A DNA stretch of 64,000 nucleotides from NCBI GenBank assembly GCA_002839675.1, contig PGYM01000001.1, forward strand, positions 1,151,881 to 1,215,880, read 5' to 3'. Made by a program: the position numbers and the translations under genes. This document shows, piece after piece, positions 43,689-52,901 of the stretch (position 1 is its first letter; each line of letters opens with the position of its first letter). This DNA is from Methanomicrobiales archaeon HGW-Methanomicrobiales-1. Lineage in GTDB: Archaea; Halobacteriota; Methanomicrobia; Methanomicrobiales; Methanospirillaceae. Below the pieces are notes generated by a model. That model searched no databases, was not told where the DNA came from, and worked only from the letters and a program-made list of their open reading frames with translations.

Positions 43689-45443
43689 TCAGGAGGTGGG
43701 CATCCTGCGTTCACCTATCTGCTGGCGCCACATTGCATAATACAAACCCTTCTGGTCAAGAAGACTCTGGTGGGAACCGGTCTCAACGATCTTTCCTGCC
43801 TCCATTACATAGATCACATCCGCGTGCAGTATGGTAGACAGGCGATGAGCAATCAGGATGGAGATCTGGTCCCTGCTCGTGGAAATATCCCGGATGGTGT
43901 TCGTGATATCCTCTTCGGTCAGCGAATCAAGTGCCGACGTTGCTTCGTCAAAGATTAACAGGCGGGGATGACGCAGCAGGGCCCGGGCAATGGAGATACG
44001 CTGCTTCTCTCCTCCGGACAACATCATACCGTCCTCCCCGATGAGCGTGTCAATGCCTTGTGCAGAACGGTTAAGTATCCCGTCACACGAAGCCTTGTGC
44101 AATACATCCATCATCTGCTCGTCAGTCGCATCCCACCTCACGAACAGGAGGTTTTCCTTTATCGTACCTGAGAACAACTGGGAGTCCTGTGTAACGAGGC
44201 CAATCTGCCGGCGCAACGGGTTAAACCGGATAAGTGTCGAGGGCTGTCCATTGAAATATATCTCCCCGCTGATAGGACGGTATAACCCTGCCAGGAGCTT
44301 CATGAGCGTTGACTTGCCAGCACCCGATGGACCGACAAACGCGATTGTCTCACCGGTCTTCACGTGAAAAGAGATCCCGTCGATGGCGTTATAACCGGCA
44401 GTCTTGTGACGGAAGACAATGTTTTCAAACCGGATATCGTTCAGCTCGTCGATCTCGATCGGGTTTTCCGGTCTTTCTTCAATCGGCTTTTGCATCAGCA
44501 GATCGAAATTATTTACCGAAACTTCGGCCTCGCGATAACTCACGATTACGGAGCCAAAGTCCTGCAAAGGTCCAAAGATGATAGCAGTGATGAACTGCAT
44601 CGAGACCAGTTCTCCTGTTGTAAGGACTTTGTGGAAGATTAACCAGAGGAGAATGAACAGTATCGACTGCTTGAGGATGGAAAGCGTAGTTCCCTGGAAA
44701 AACGTCAGCATACGGACCCGTTTTATTTTCGTCATCTCCAGGTTGAAGATCTTTAAATTTCGTTTCCGTAGTCTCCAGATCTCAGGGAAGGTGAGGCCCA
44801 GGCTTTTCACGAGCTCGATGTTCCGCAAGGATTCGGTGATCACCCCGGAGATCTCGTTGGTTTCGCGGTTGATCTCTCTCTGCGTTGTCTTGATCTTTGA
44901 AGAGAGCAGCCAGGTCAGCGATCCCAAGACGAGGATCCCAATCACAAAAACAGGTACCAGCAGCCAGTTCTTGGTGAGAGAATACGCGATGAGAAAACAA
45001 ATGCCGACAAATGCAGAGAAGAGGACATTGATGAATGCATTGATGAAGGTCTGGGTATCCGACCGGACTTTTTGCAATATTGATAATGTCTCACCGCTCC
45101 GCTGGTCCTCAAACTCATCGTACGAAAGGCGGAGCGTCTGCTCCAGTCCGTCATTGTATATCTGCATCCCGAACAATTCCACTGCCAGCCGGGCAAAATA
45201 ATCCTGGAACGTTTTTGCAACCCGGGCGAAAAACGCGATTGCAATGGCAACTCCCAGCCAGAAAAGGACACCGGTGACCAGAACATTTTCCGGGATGTAG
45301 AGTGGATTTAAGGCATAGTCATCGATGATCTTTCCAAAAATAATCGGATCGACAAGGTTCAGCAGCTGGCTGATGCCCGCTAAAATGAGAGCGACAACGA
45401 TAAGCCATTTCTGCGGCCTTAGATATTTCCAAAGGATCATCAT
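43689..45443 (-). CDS. ABC exporter with fused membrane and ATPase domains
   Basis: A protein of 584 residues from the ATG at 45443 (604 from the ATG at 45503). TATA-like AATATATATG lies just upstream of 45443 and inside the longer frame, so the short form is preferred. Six membrane helices (about residues 10-310) precede the ATPase domain: Walker A GPSGAGKST, Q-loop LVTQDSQLF, signature MLSGGEKQR, Walker B LLIFDEATSALD and the switch histidine in IAHRLST. As a half-transporter it would act as a homodimer exporting lipids, peptides or drugs. It converges with the C45 hydrolase gene. Confidence 0.9.
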   Translation of the reverse strand: MMILWKYLRPQKWLIVVALILAGISQLLNLVDPIIFGKIIDDYALNPLYIPENVLVTGVLFWLGVAIAIAFFARVAKTFQDYFARLAVELFGMQIYNDGLEQTLRLSYDEFEDQRSGETLSILQKVRSDTQTFINAFINVLFSAFVGICFLIAYSLTKNWLLVPVFVIGILVLGSLTWLLSSKIKTTQREINRETNEISGVITESLRNIELVKSLGLTFPEIWRLRKRNLKIFNLEMTKIKRVRMLTFFQGTTLSILKQSILFILLWLIFHKVLTTGELVSMQFITAIIFGPLQDFGSVIVSYREAEVSVNNFDLLMQKPIEERPENPIEIDELNDIRFENIVFRHKTAGYNAIDGISFHVKTGETIAFVGPSGAGKSTLMKLLAGLYRPISGEIYFNGQPSTLIRFNPLRRQIGLVTQDSQLFSGTIKENLLFVRWDATDEQMMDVLHKASCDGILNRSAQGIDTLIGEDGMMLSGGEKQRISIARALLRHPRLLIFDEATSALDSLTEEDITNTIRDISTSRDQISILIAHRLSTILHADVIYVMEAGKIVETGSHQSLLDQKGLYYAMWRQQIGERRMPTS

Positions 45444-45660
45444 TGTTCTGGTAAACCGGCATTGTTTCTTTTTCTCATATATATTCAATGGCATATACAC
45501 CATACGGGTCTGGAAAATTGACGAAAATCCCCGGCCGGAGATCGCCGTCCGGAATAATTTTAAGCTGCGATCCGGCCGGGAATTCCCCGGTGAGATCCCT
45601 GCCGGGATCGATTACCCGAAAAAAATAGGGGAGATGATGAAAAGAATAAGGGGCCCGTAA

Positions 45661-46677
45661 TTATTTCTGCACCGGCTTTGTCCGGGATACCAGGTACTTT
45701 TCTTCACTCTCTTGTGCCTGTGTTTTCCACGCATTGACCGTTTCATTATAGAAAGCAAATTTCGGGTTGTAGACAATGCCGGTCACTCCTTCATTGAGCC
45801 CGGTAACCTGGTTTCCCCCGGTAAATGACCCGTTGAGATGGTCAGCGATACCGGTATAGACAACCCGGTCCACCCGCTTGACTGCCGATGCAAGCACGAA
45901 TTGCGGGCCAAGCGGGGACTGGTCGGAATCCGTGCCGATAGCATACCGCCCGGGGGTAGTATTTGCTGCATCAAACACGCCCGTATTGGAATATCCTGCA
46001 CACGCAAAGATCACGTCTGTCCCGTTGCGGTACATCCCTTCTGCAACCTGTCCGGCCACGGTAGGATCGGAAAACCCGTTGGTTGTGTATTGGTGCACAT
46101 ACGCAGGATCAACGGAGATCGATGAGTTGACGGCACGGGCACCGTCCGTGTAACCATCGAGAAAGGCATCGAGCACGTCCGACTGCATCCCCATGATGAT
46201 CCCCACCCGCCCGGTCTTCGATGCCGATGCGGCAAGCACACCGGCAAGATAACTGTCCCCATAAGAGGTGATCTCGGACGACCGGGTATTGCCCGACCCG
46301 GTTCCCGACTGGTCTATGGCTAAGAACTCAATATCCGGATACTGCTGCGCAAGCTGGCGGGTGAAACCGGCATACTGGAAACCGACTGTTATGATAAGAC
46401 CCGGTCTTTCCGATCCCTTCGTAGTGTTGAGGATTGCCGGAAGGGTTTCGTAATCAGAAGGTATGAACTCCCGGGTGGCTAGGGAAAACTTTTCCTGTGC
46501 TGCCGCAAGGCCCTGGTACGCGCTGTCGGTGTATGAGAGGTCGCCTTTCTCAGACCCGTACACGATGTACACGGTATTGGCAGCAGGTTCGTGCGGCAGC
46601 ATACTTACCGCAACTGCTACGGCAAGAACGATGACTGCTGCAACAATAACGCTCAAAATGAGATACTTTCGGTCCAT
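45661..46677 (-). CDS. BMP-family (PnrA/Med-like) substrate-binding protein
   Basis: A 338-residue exported protein; residues 5-27 form a membrane anchor or uncleaved signal. The rest is a two-lobe binding protein of the basic-membrane-protein family: VYIVYGSEKGDLSYTDSAYQGL, LIITVGFQYAG, EFLAIDQSG, SYLAGVLAA, GIIMGMQSDVLDAFLDGYTDGA, DVIFACAGYSNTGVFDAA and YAIGTDSDQ. Bacterial relatives bind purine nucleosides for an ABC importer, but no importer genes are adjacent here. The fossil of a Cache lipoprotein gene lies just upstream (46704-46858). Confidence 0.85.
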   Translation of the reverse strand: MDRKYLILSVIVAAVIVLAVAVAVSMLPHEPAANTVYIVYGSEKGDLSYTDSAYQGLAAAQEKFSLATREFIPSDYETLPAILNTTKGSERPGLIITVGFQYAGFTRQLAQQYPDIEFLAIDQSGTGSGNTRSSEITSYGDSYLAGVLAASASKTGRVGIIMGMQSDVLDAFLDGYTDGARAVNSSISVDPAYVHQYTTNGFSDPTVAGQVAEGMYRNGTDVIFACAGYSNTGVFDAANTTPGRYAIGTDSDQSPLGPQFVLASAVKRVDRVVYTGIADHLNGSFTGGNQVTGLNEGVTGIVYNPKFAFYNETVNAWKTQAQESEEKYLVSRTKPVQK

Positions 46678-46703
46678 GATTTCACATATAGGATAGAGGA
46701 TCG

Positions 46704-46858
46704 TTATCCCGGCAGGTTGGCCGGGCTTGACTCCAAGGAGCGCCCGGCGCCGGGCACCCGGGTCCTGTCAACATCTATGACGTAACGGATCCTGAACAGG
46801 GAGGTGTTGGTCAATGCTCCATAGAGTACTCAACCATCCCCTTCCCCGTACGGGCTCC
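46704..46858 (-). pseudogene. Fossil of the C-terminal end of a Cache-domain lipoprotein
   Basis: Reading this stretch on the minus strand gives ARTGKGMVEYSMEH, then a stop, and after a change of frame TNTSLFRIRYVIDVD, GAGRSLESSPANLPG and a stop. The intact protein at 59741-61093 ends ARSGNGIVEYYSVNP, TNTTQLKISYVTDVD, GAGLYLEPGPVNLRK and a stop. The match runs over about 50 residues, keeps the order and the C-terminal end, and is broken by one frameshift. It is a degraded piece of a third family member; the rest is not visible up to 46913. Confidence 0.7.
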
Positions 46859-46913
46859 CGGAGATCCGGCAGGGTTCGGCCGGAGACCGGGTGACGGTTA
46901 TGATCGGGGCTGT

Positions 46914-47348
46914 TCACTCTGCGCCGGGAAACGACTGCCCCGCAGCCTGTTCACCGTAGGGCAGCGAGAAGTGAAGCTGCTCAATGAGCCAGCGGCTCCC
47001 GGTGTTCCGCAGCACCATGGTCGACCGGCCATAGAGCGTCTGCTTTGTGGTCCCGTCAATTGTGAACGCAATGGCACTCTTTGACGTTGCCCAGGCAACC
47101 CTGCCATCCCCAAAGATCTTCCGGTCAGTAAACTCAACCGAAAGAACGGTGGCCTGGCTCATATCACGCTTTATGTGCTGGATAAAATCAGTATGATTCG
47201 TAATGACTTCATCCGGCCCGCTCCCAAACCCGGTGATATCGGGAGAGAATAACGCCGAGAATGCCTGTATGTCCTTCTTCCGGTAGGCCGTGGCATACTG
47301 CTGCATGACCGCGATTACTTCTGCATCCTGTGCGGGTGTGAGTTTCAT
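46914..47348 (-). CDS. NTF2/SnoaL-like protein
   Basis: A 144-residue protein of the NTF2-like fold: a long first helix pair (residues 5-32, VIAVMQQYATAYRKKDIQAF), LFSPDITGFG with the typical strand, and C-terminal strands VAWATSKSAIAFTIDG and WLIEQLHFSLP. The fold covers ketosteroid isomerase-like and DUF4440/SnoaL_3 proteins, many without known function. No signal peptide. An A/T-rich TATA-like stretch lies about 25-40 bases upstream of the ATG, so the message is probably leaderless. Confidence 0.75.
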   Translation of the reverse strand: MKLTPAQDAEVIAVMQQYATAYRKKDIQAFSALFSPDITGFGSGPDEVITNHTDFIQHIKRDMSQATVLSVEFTDRKIFGDGRVAWATSKSAIAFTIDGTTKQTLYGRSTMVLRNTGSRWLIEQLHFSLPYGEQAAGQSFPGAE

Positions 47349-47438
47349 AGCAATGGGTTATCGAAATCAACCTATTATTATTTTGTTATTCATAATCGGA
47401 AAAAAGGTAAAAGTTTTGCCATTTTCATCTCCCGTCCC

Positions 47439-49109
47439 TCATTGCCGATCAGCATAGATCCCGGATCCCACAAACCAGGTATCATCGACCGGTGCAACAT
47501 AGCAGAGTTTCAGGCCGGGTAACCCGGTATCCGGATTGAGATAATCCACGTACACAAATCCTCCGCCCCGCTTTGCTGCCGAGATCTCCCACTCGATAAT
47601 TTTTACCCCGTGAGTATCAGAAAAATTCAGCCGGTTCGAGCCGATCAGTTCCGGCTGGAACGGGAGTGCGAGCGTGGTCCCGTTATTGGCGTAGGCAAAG
47701 ATATACCGGCTTCCATCAGCAAACGTACCGTTCCGATCATTGAAATCAGCAATCGCCCTGCCGGCACCCTGCACCTGGGCATACCCGCGGGCCAGCTTCA
47801 CCCTCTGGACAAGTTCTTCCCGCTCAGTAGTGTTGAACCCGGCCGGCAGTTCGGGCAGGTACATTCCGGCTCCTACAAACCATTCATTGTCAACCGGCAT
47901 GACCGTGGAGAACTTGAACTCCTCCCGGTAATTATCCCCGGGATTCGGGTAGATATAGTAGACTGAACCCCCGCCGTCACGGGCAACTTCGGTCATCCGG
48001 TCGATAAATGCAACCCCGTTGGAATCGGTAATGCCGGTCCGATCGGTCCCGAGCAGACCTTGCTGGTAGGGCAGTGCAATGACCGTCCCGTTCATCGTGT
48101 ACGCAAACACGTAAAGGTCCCCGTCGATGAATGATCCGTTTACGTTATTGAACTCGCGGAGAGCTGCCTCCTTCCCGTGTTCCTGTGCATAGGCATGTGC
48201 CGCGTTTACAAAACGGGTGAGATTTGCAGAGCGGGCATCGGTCGCCCCTGTCACGTTCGCCGGTATTTTAGTAGTTTTCACGGCGGCTTCACGGTCGATG
48301 CTGGTGACTACTACCCGCCATGTTGCCCCATCGATCCCCGCGGTTTCCCAGACCGCAGTCTTGGTGACATTCCGGTTCCATTCCTTGTCCCAGAAGACAT
48401 AGTTCGCTGTACCGGACGGCTCTTTGATGATTTTAGATACAAATTCCTGCAGAACTGGATCTGCATAGACGGGGTCGGATACAATATTTTTCCCGATCTC
48501 TTCTTTTGTCGTGTCGAAGACCTCGGTCCCGTCCAGCTGCGTTACCCAGACATCATAGCCCGTGCTGCGGATCACCGGCTCGATATGCCGGCCAAGGAAA
48601 ACATCCGCCGGATAGGTGATATCAGTATAACCGAGATACTCTCCTGATGCAGAGAACACCGGGTAGCTTTGCGAGATACCGGTGAAACCTTCTTCCATCC
48701 TAAAGACCCCGCTGACAACCGGCACCCGCTCCGTGTTTGCCTTCCGGACCTGCGACTGCCAGCTCAGGTTCATACCAACCATCCCGGCATGGTTCCGGGG
48801 CACTGCGGTTGTAACGATTCCATCCCGCGAGATGACCAGAGAAGAGACCGCCCAGGGATGACGCATGAGATTTTCAGCCAGGGCTGCCTCTGCGCCGGGG
48901 CCCGAAAGACCCGTTGTGGAGAGGACATGGGAGTTATTCTGAATCCCTGCTTTGAGTTCGCCGAGATCGTTGTTGATTGAAACGGTGAGCTGTCCTGCAA
49001 CCGCTTTCATATCAGTGATCTTCGGATCGGCAACCGTACTGGTACATCCCGCCAGCGATACAGATACTACCATGAGAAAAAGAATCATGGCAATGTGAAA
49101 TGCCTTCAT
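47439..49109 (-). CDS. Cache-domain lipoprotein (dCache plus two single Cache domains)
   Basis: A 556-residue exported lipoprotein; the signal ends SLAGC with Cys22. Residues 35-285 look like a double Cache sensor domain (SSLVISRDGIVTTAVP, SGEYLGYTDITYP, STGYDVWVTQLDG). Two single Cache domains of about 120 residues follow (about 300-425 and 440-555); each has HGKEAALREFN/GRAIADFN, DLYVFAYTMNGT or SRYIFAYANNGT and a final D-WFVGSGIY. Such domains bind small ligands outside the cell. There is no membrane or signalling domain, so it must pass its signal to a partner or serve only for binding. A nested palindrome lies directly upstream. Confidence 0.85.
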   Translation of the reverse strand: MKAFHIAMILFLMVVSVSLAGCTSTVADPKITDMKAVAGQLTVSINNDLGELKAGIQNNSHVLSTTGLSGPGAEAALAENLMRHPWAVSSLVISRDGIVTTAVPRNHAGMVGMNLSWQSQVRKANTERVPVVSGVFRMEEGFTGISQSYPVFSASGEYLGYTDITYPADVFLGRHIEPVIRSTGYDVWVTQLDGTEVFDTTKEEIGKNIVSDPVYADPVLQEFVSKIIKEPSGTANYVFWDKEWNRNVTKTAVWETAGIDGATWRVVVTSIDREAAVKTTKIPANVTGATDARSANLTRFVNAAHAYAQEHGKEAALREFNNVNGSFIDGDLYVFAYTMNGTVIALPYQQGLLGTDRTGITDSNGVAFIDRMTEVARDGGGSVYYIYPNPGDNYREEFKFSTVMPVDNEWFVGAGMYLPELPAGFNTTEREELVQRVKLARGYAQVQGAGRAIADFNDRNGTFADGSRYIFAYANNGTTLALPFQPELIGSNRLNFSDTHGVKIIEWEISAAKRGGGFVYVDYLNPDTGLPGLKLCYVAPVDDTWFVGSGIYADRQ

Positions 49110-49118
49110 AGCACTCGT

Positions 49119-49188
49119 GTTAGCCTTGCATCACAAAAAATATTGTCAAATGGTGTGATGCAACCAGAGGAGTGCCGCGACGGCTAAC
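49119..49188. promoter_or_regulatory. Nested inverted repeat upstream of the Cache lipoprotein gene
   Basis: The inner arms TTGCATCACA (49126-49135) and TGTGATGCAA (49154-49163) are perfect complements around an 18-base A/T-rich spacer. The outer arms GTTAGCC (49119-49125) and GGCTAAC (49182-49188) are also perfect. On the minus strand the spacer reads as a possible TATA box about 30 bases before the ATG at 49109. The inner palindrome would thus flank the promoter, as expected of an operator. Confidence 0.55.
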
Positions 49189-49287
49189 GAGGACTGGGGG
49201 ACAATGCCGGGCGGAAAGGAAGATCATACGTGACAAAGGCCCAGCATTTCCGGATCGTTAAAAGGGGGGGTGACCGGAGAATTACTA

Positions 49288-49680
49288 TCAGGCTATTTTA
49301 CTAAAAGGATTGTAGATTACCAGATCAGGTACCTGATCGAAATCCCGCTCGTTCCGGGTAACGAGGGTCGCATCCAGTGACAGGGCGGAGGCAGCGATGA
49401 CGGCGTCGGGGAGTGCTATATTTACCCTCGTACGGAGTTCAATGGTTTTCTCTGCAAGAGTATCAGTAAGAGGCAGGCACCGGGCACAATCAAGAAGACT
49501 TCTGGCTTTCTCAAGTCCTTCGGGGGTGTGATCTTTCCATCCAAGAAGTTCGATCCGGGTGATAATGGAGATATTAAAAGACTCCTGAAGAATCCGGTCA
49601 AGGACCGGTTTCTCGTCATCAGGAATTGATCCCGCGAGATAATAGATGAGGATATTGGTATCGATGAGATAGGAAGTCAT
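49288..49680 (-). CDS. PIN-domain toxin of a VapBC-type module
   Basis: A 130-residue PIN ribonuclease starting MTSYLIDTN. Acidic residues of the active site: Asp in LIDTN (about 7), Glu in TRIELLG (about 41), Asp in LPDAVIAA (about 92) and Asp in NERDFDQVP (about 113). All are in place. Its ATG overlaps the stop of the upstream small gene by ATGA, the usual antitoxin-toxin coupling. Family members cut tRNA or rRNA. Confidence 0.85.
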   Translation of the reverse strand: MTSYLIDTNILIYYLAGSIPDDEKPVLDRILQESFNISIITRIELLGWKDHTPEGLEKARSLLDCARCLPLTDTLAEKTIELRTRVNIALPDAVIAASALSLDATLVTRNERDFDQVPDLVIYNPFSKIA

Positions 49681-49883
49681 CCTCGGTTCCACTCACTCCG
49701 GAGGGCCCGTGCTACTTCCAGGGGATTTTTGATCCTGTCACGATATATCCCGTAATACTCCTGCGGATTGCAGGGTGCAAGCCTTGGCTTCTGCACCTGA
49801 AGTGTCCGCTCCCAGAGTTCAACAGGGATTATGACGCTTTTCTTGTGGCCGCCAGCGTCATACACGTACTGGATTTCATTCAT
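49677..49883 (-). CDS. Probable antitoxin of the PIN toxin
   Basis: A 68-residue protein starting MNEIQYVYDAGGHKKSVII. It lies directly before the PIN toxin with a 4-base overlap. KSVIIPVELWERTL resembles the DNA-binding beta-helix start of small antitoxins, and the C-terminal helix (NPLEVARALRSEWNRG) would wrap the toxin. The assignment is by position and size. Confidence 0.7.
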   Translation of the reverse strand: MNEIQYVYDAGGHKKSVIIPVELWERTLQVQKPRLAPCNPQEYYGIYRDRIKNPLEVARALRSEWNRG

Positions 49884-50124
49884 TGTACCATCATTATTCC
49901 CGCGAGAGAATATAGTTTTCCCGGTGCTGGCGTATCCTGGGGACTGGCCGTAACTCGCAAGTCGGAGTCTCCTATGTCCGAAATTTTCTTACAGGATCCG
50001 GCCGGAAAATTATCCGGCCGGTTCCACCCGGACCGAGGCGAAGGGGCGGGCTTTTGCTTAACGAGGCACCCGATCCGCCGGTTCCAACGCTCGCCGGAAT
50101 AAAAACGGAGAATTAAAAAAAAAG

Positions 50125-50134
50125 ATCTATTAAC
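50125..50134 (+). promoter_or_regulatory. TATA box of the DUF2769-type gene
   Basis: ATCTATTAAC centred about 28 bases before the ATG at 50158, consistent with a leaderless message. Confidence 0.4.
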
Positions 50135-50157
50135 CATCACCGCTCACTATTTTTACC

Positions 50158-50406
50158 ATGTTTGAATCAGGCAACAAACCTGTCGTTGAGGATACTGAAG
50201 AGAACCGGGCAATCTGCAGGAAATACTGCAAGAACTGCCAGAACTACCGCAAACACTCCCTGGAAAAACACCAGCCAACCGAACTGTTCTGCTCATGCGG
50301 CCAGTCGTCTGCCACGGACATGAAACTCATCGGCTGTTACTGCTCGGGCTGCGAGGTCTATATACAAAACCACCTCCGCGGCGGCTTCTTCTGCGTCCGA
50401 CGGTAA
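50158..50406 (+). CDS. DUF2769-type cysteine-rich protein (copy 2)
   Basis: An 82-residue paralogue of the protein at 40553-40798, with EDTEENRAICRKYCKNCQNY, HSLEKHQPTELFCSCGQSS (in two parts), CYCSGCEVY and FFCVRR. Nine cysteines are in register with the first copy. The protein probably binds zinc or Fe-S. No neighbour suggests a role: upstream is a PIN toxin module in the other direction, downstream a repeat-like T-tract. Confidence 0.8.
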   Translation: MFESGNKPVVEDTEENRAICRKYCKNCQNYRKHSLEKHQPTELFCSCGQSSATDMKLIGCYCSGCEVYIQNHLRGGFFCVRR

Positions 50407-50617
50407 TTTTTTTATTGATTTTTATTTTATTTTTTCAGGCCGGGTAGGCTTAACATTTTAAAAAAAAGTTGGATTTTTTTTGTACCGGGGCCTGTCGGGA
50501 AATTTCTTTGGCCTGCCAGAAAATTTGAACCATACGTTGCGGGATCCTCTGTTGTATCGCCATCATTTTTTTCAAACCGCTTTTATTCCCCTGTGCCTGC
50601 AAAAAAAAAGAAAATTA

Positions 50618-50845
50618 CTATTTTTTGGGAGATTTGGGAGGAATTGCCAGCAGGTCATCCTCCTTCCCCGCGGCTTCCCGCTTCTCCATTGACCATCCGA
50701 TGATAGAGATCGCTATGGCGGTGATCAATACAGCCGTGAGCAGGATGTCAGTAATCGTGTTTTTTGGCATAATGAAAGTCAGTATAAAAAAAACCGGGAT
50801 GAGCCCGATTGCAATCATTTTCAATTGTACCTGCGTTACGTGCAT
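50618..50845 (-). CDS. Small membrane protein with two helices
   Basis: A 75-residue protein with two hydrophobic segments (about residues 10-27, IAIGLIPVFFILTFIM, and 31-50, ITDILLTAVLITAIAISIIG), followed by a charged tail ending PPKSPKK. GAGGAT precedes the ATG by 6 bases. No family recognised. Confidence 0.6.
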   Translation of the reverse strand: MHVTQVQLKMIAIGLIPVFFILTFIMPKNTITDILLTAVLITAIAISIIGWSMEKREAAGKEDDLLAIPPKSPKK

Positions 50846-50935
50846 TGGAGATCCTCACGCCTTCCTCTCAAAGAAGAACTATAGCTGGTTCGCCGCAGAG
50901 CCTCATATGGGTTTCGGGAGGAAGAAAAAATGTGA

Positions 50936-52831
50936 TTAACCGGACTTCATGATCCGGTGAGTAAGGTTCCGGGCAGGTTCGGGGAACCGTCCTTTAATGA
51001 ATTCGATAATACGTTCGGTTAAGGTTGTCCGCTGGGTCTCCCGGATAAGATTGAGTTCATTGCCCGGCGTTGTATCCACAGTCACGTTCACGTAGGCAAG
51101 GCCGACAACATTCTGCAGATCTTTTGCATCGTAAATCCGCGGGCCGTACTGGTATTTGTTCTCCTGCAGCCACGGGTCAGGGTAGCCGGGCAGGGCAGTT
51201 GTACCATTGGCAAAGTCACTCACCATCATGTTGCTGTATTTCACTACCAGCTGGTCGGAAAGTTTCCACCAGTCATTCTTGTTCTCCAGGGCATTTGCCG
51301 TACTGTACCCGGTAAGATACGCCCGGGCTGCATCCTCTCCCTGCGTATAATAGAGTTGTCGTGCATTCTCCTCAAGAACCGGCTGAACGGCAAACTGTCG
51401 CTGCTCAATTGCCTGCTGCCGGGCCTTGATATCACCGGACATGGCACGATAATTGAGCGTTGCCCAGTTGGTCACGTAGTTAAACGCCCACCAGGCCTGA
51501 TCCCGGCTGAAGGTGGACCGGTCAGTATTCGACCATTCGGCGGGAACCTGTGTCCCTCCTGCGTAAAAGGGAATATAAAGCGTCTCGGCTGGCTGGGCAA
51601 ACCCGAACCAGGCAATTCCGCCAATGGGGTCGGGGAGCCAGCTCCGGCCCTGGTTGATGTAGCTGTACCCGCAGAACATCTCGGAGACCGCACGGGGCCA
51701 TGCACCCGGTTTTACTTCGCCAAAGATAATGTGGCCGTGATCATCGAACGGTCCGCGCCAGCGGTAGGGATTCCCGAACGGGCCGGCTGCCGGCCCGGTG
51801 GTGAGATCCCAGACCGTGCCTTCGTAGTGATTCCTGAAAAGGGCAAAGGCATCGGCGGTGGAAAGTTTTTTGTCAGGAGCAAGGCTGAAGGGGTATTCCT
51901 TCGAGTACGTGTCGGTAACGTACGGCGTAAAGTTACGGGATGGCGCAATCCTGCTGTACAGGCTCCAGACCCGGCCAAGGGAATAGTACGGGTGCGAGTA
52001 CTCACCCTCGCTCACGGTATTTAACCAGTCAAGGTTTCCCTGTGATTCGTTCCACCACCCGTTTGCCTTTGCAGCGGGAAAGAGGCTGGCAGAATACATC
52101 TGGTTGGGATTGCCCGGCACCACATCCCGGATACGGAACGTGTTGGCCGTGACAAAGATCTCGCCATTGGGAACTTTCTGTGCTACCCAGAGTCCGCCTT
52201 TTCCGTCAGGTGTACCCCCGCACATCTCGATGACCCAGGCTTCTTTGGGGTCGCCAAAGAGCAGTGTCTCTCCGGTGCCGTAATAGCCGTACTGGTCAAT
52301 GAGCTGGCCGATTAAGGTTACCGCTTCTTTTGCCGTCCGGGTTCGTTCGAGCGCGATATTCGAGAGCTCTGAACTATAGAAAATCCGGTTTTTCGGGTCG
52401 GAGACGGGCTGAACTTTTGCTCCCGTTGTCACTTCCCCGGACATCAGCTGGTGCTCGTTGATGATCCCGTAACTGCCGGTGTAATACCCGTACGTGTGTT
52501 TTACTTCCGGGATGTAGGCTAAGGGTTTTGACTGCGCTTCCTTGACACTCGTGGGTTCATCGGATCCGGAGTTGGGATCATAGTTGACCGCCCGCATCGC
52601 ACCTTCAGGATGATCTGCTGCGGGTACATAGATGATCTGGGAACTCTCGTTTGCTACCTTGTGCCCGACAACGCTGGCACCAAAGCCGTCATTCGTGTGC
52701 CCTACATACATTGACCCGTCAGCAGATGCACCCGGTGTAATGATGAAACTGGTGCATGCCAGGGCCGGAGAGCAGAGAAGGATCAGCGCCAATAAAAGCG
52801 CCGGAAACCGATTTGTCGATAGGATCGCCAT
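50936..52831 (-). CDS. Exported C69-family peptidase
   Basis: A 631-residue Ntn-hydrolase of the C69 dipeptidase type. The signal peptide ends SPALA directly before Cys26 (CTSFIITPGAS), so signal cleavage itself would expose the catalytic cysteine as N-terminal residue. Family segments are GSMYVGHTNDG, GIINEHQLMSGEVTTGAK, ETLLFGDPKEAWVIEM, FVTANTFRIRDV and PFYAGG. It is longer than bacterial PepD; the last 100 residues are helical. It probably cuts dipeptides outside the cell. AAGGA lies before the ATG. Confidence 0.9.
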   Translation of the reverse strand: MAILSTNRFPALLLALILLCSPALACTSFIITPGASADGSMYVGHTNDGFGASVVGHKVANESSQIIYVPAADHPEGAMRAVNYDPNSGSDEPTSVKEAQSKPLAYIPEVKHTYGYYTGSYGIINEHQLMSGEVTTGAKVQPVSDPKNRIFYSSELSNIALERTRTAKEAVTLIGQLIDQYGYYGTGETLLFGDPKEAWVIEMCGGTPDGKGGLWVAQKVPNGEIFVTANTFRIRDVVPGNPNQMYSASLFPAAKANGWWNESQGNLDWLNTVSEGEYSHPYYSLGRVWSLYSRIAPSRNFTPYVTDTYSKEYPFSLAPDKKLSTADAFALFRNHYEGTVWDLTTGPAAGPFGNPYRWRGPFDDHGHIIFGEVKPGAWPRAVSEMFCGYSYINQGRSWLPDPIGGIAWFGFAQPAETLYIPFYAGGTQVPAEWSNTDRSTFSRDQAWWAFNYVTNWATLNYRAMSGDIKARQQAIEQRQFAVQPVLEENARQLYYTQGEDAARAYLTGYSTANALENKNDWWKLSDQLVVKYSNMMVSDFANGTTALPGYPDPWLQENKYQYGPRIYDAKDLQNVVGLAYVNVTVDTTPGNELNLIRETQRTTLTERIIEFIKGRFPEPARNLTHRIMKSG

Positions 52832-52901
52832 GCAACTTTTCCTTGGGATGAGGAAATATTTAATCGATGCCCTTTCATTTTCCGGAGCGGTTGCCTTCAG
52901 A

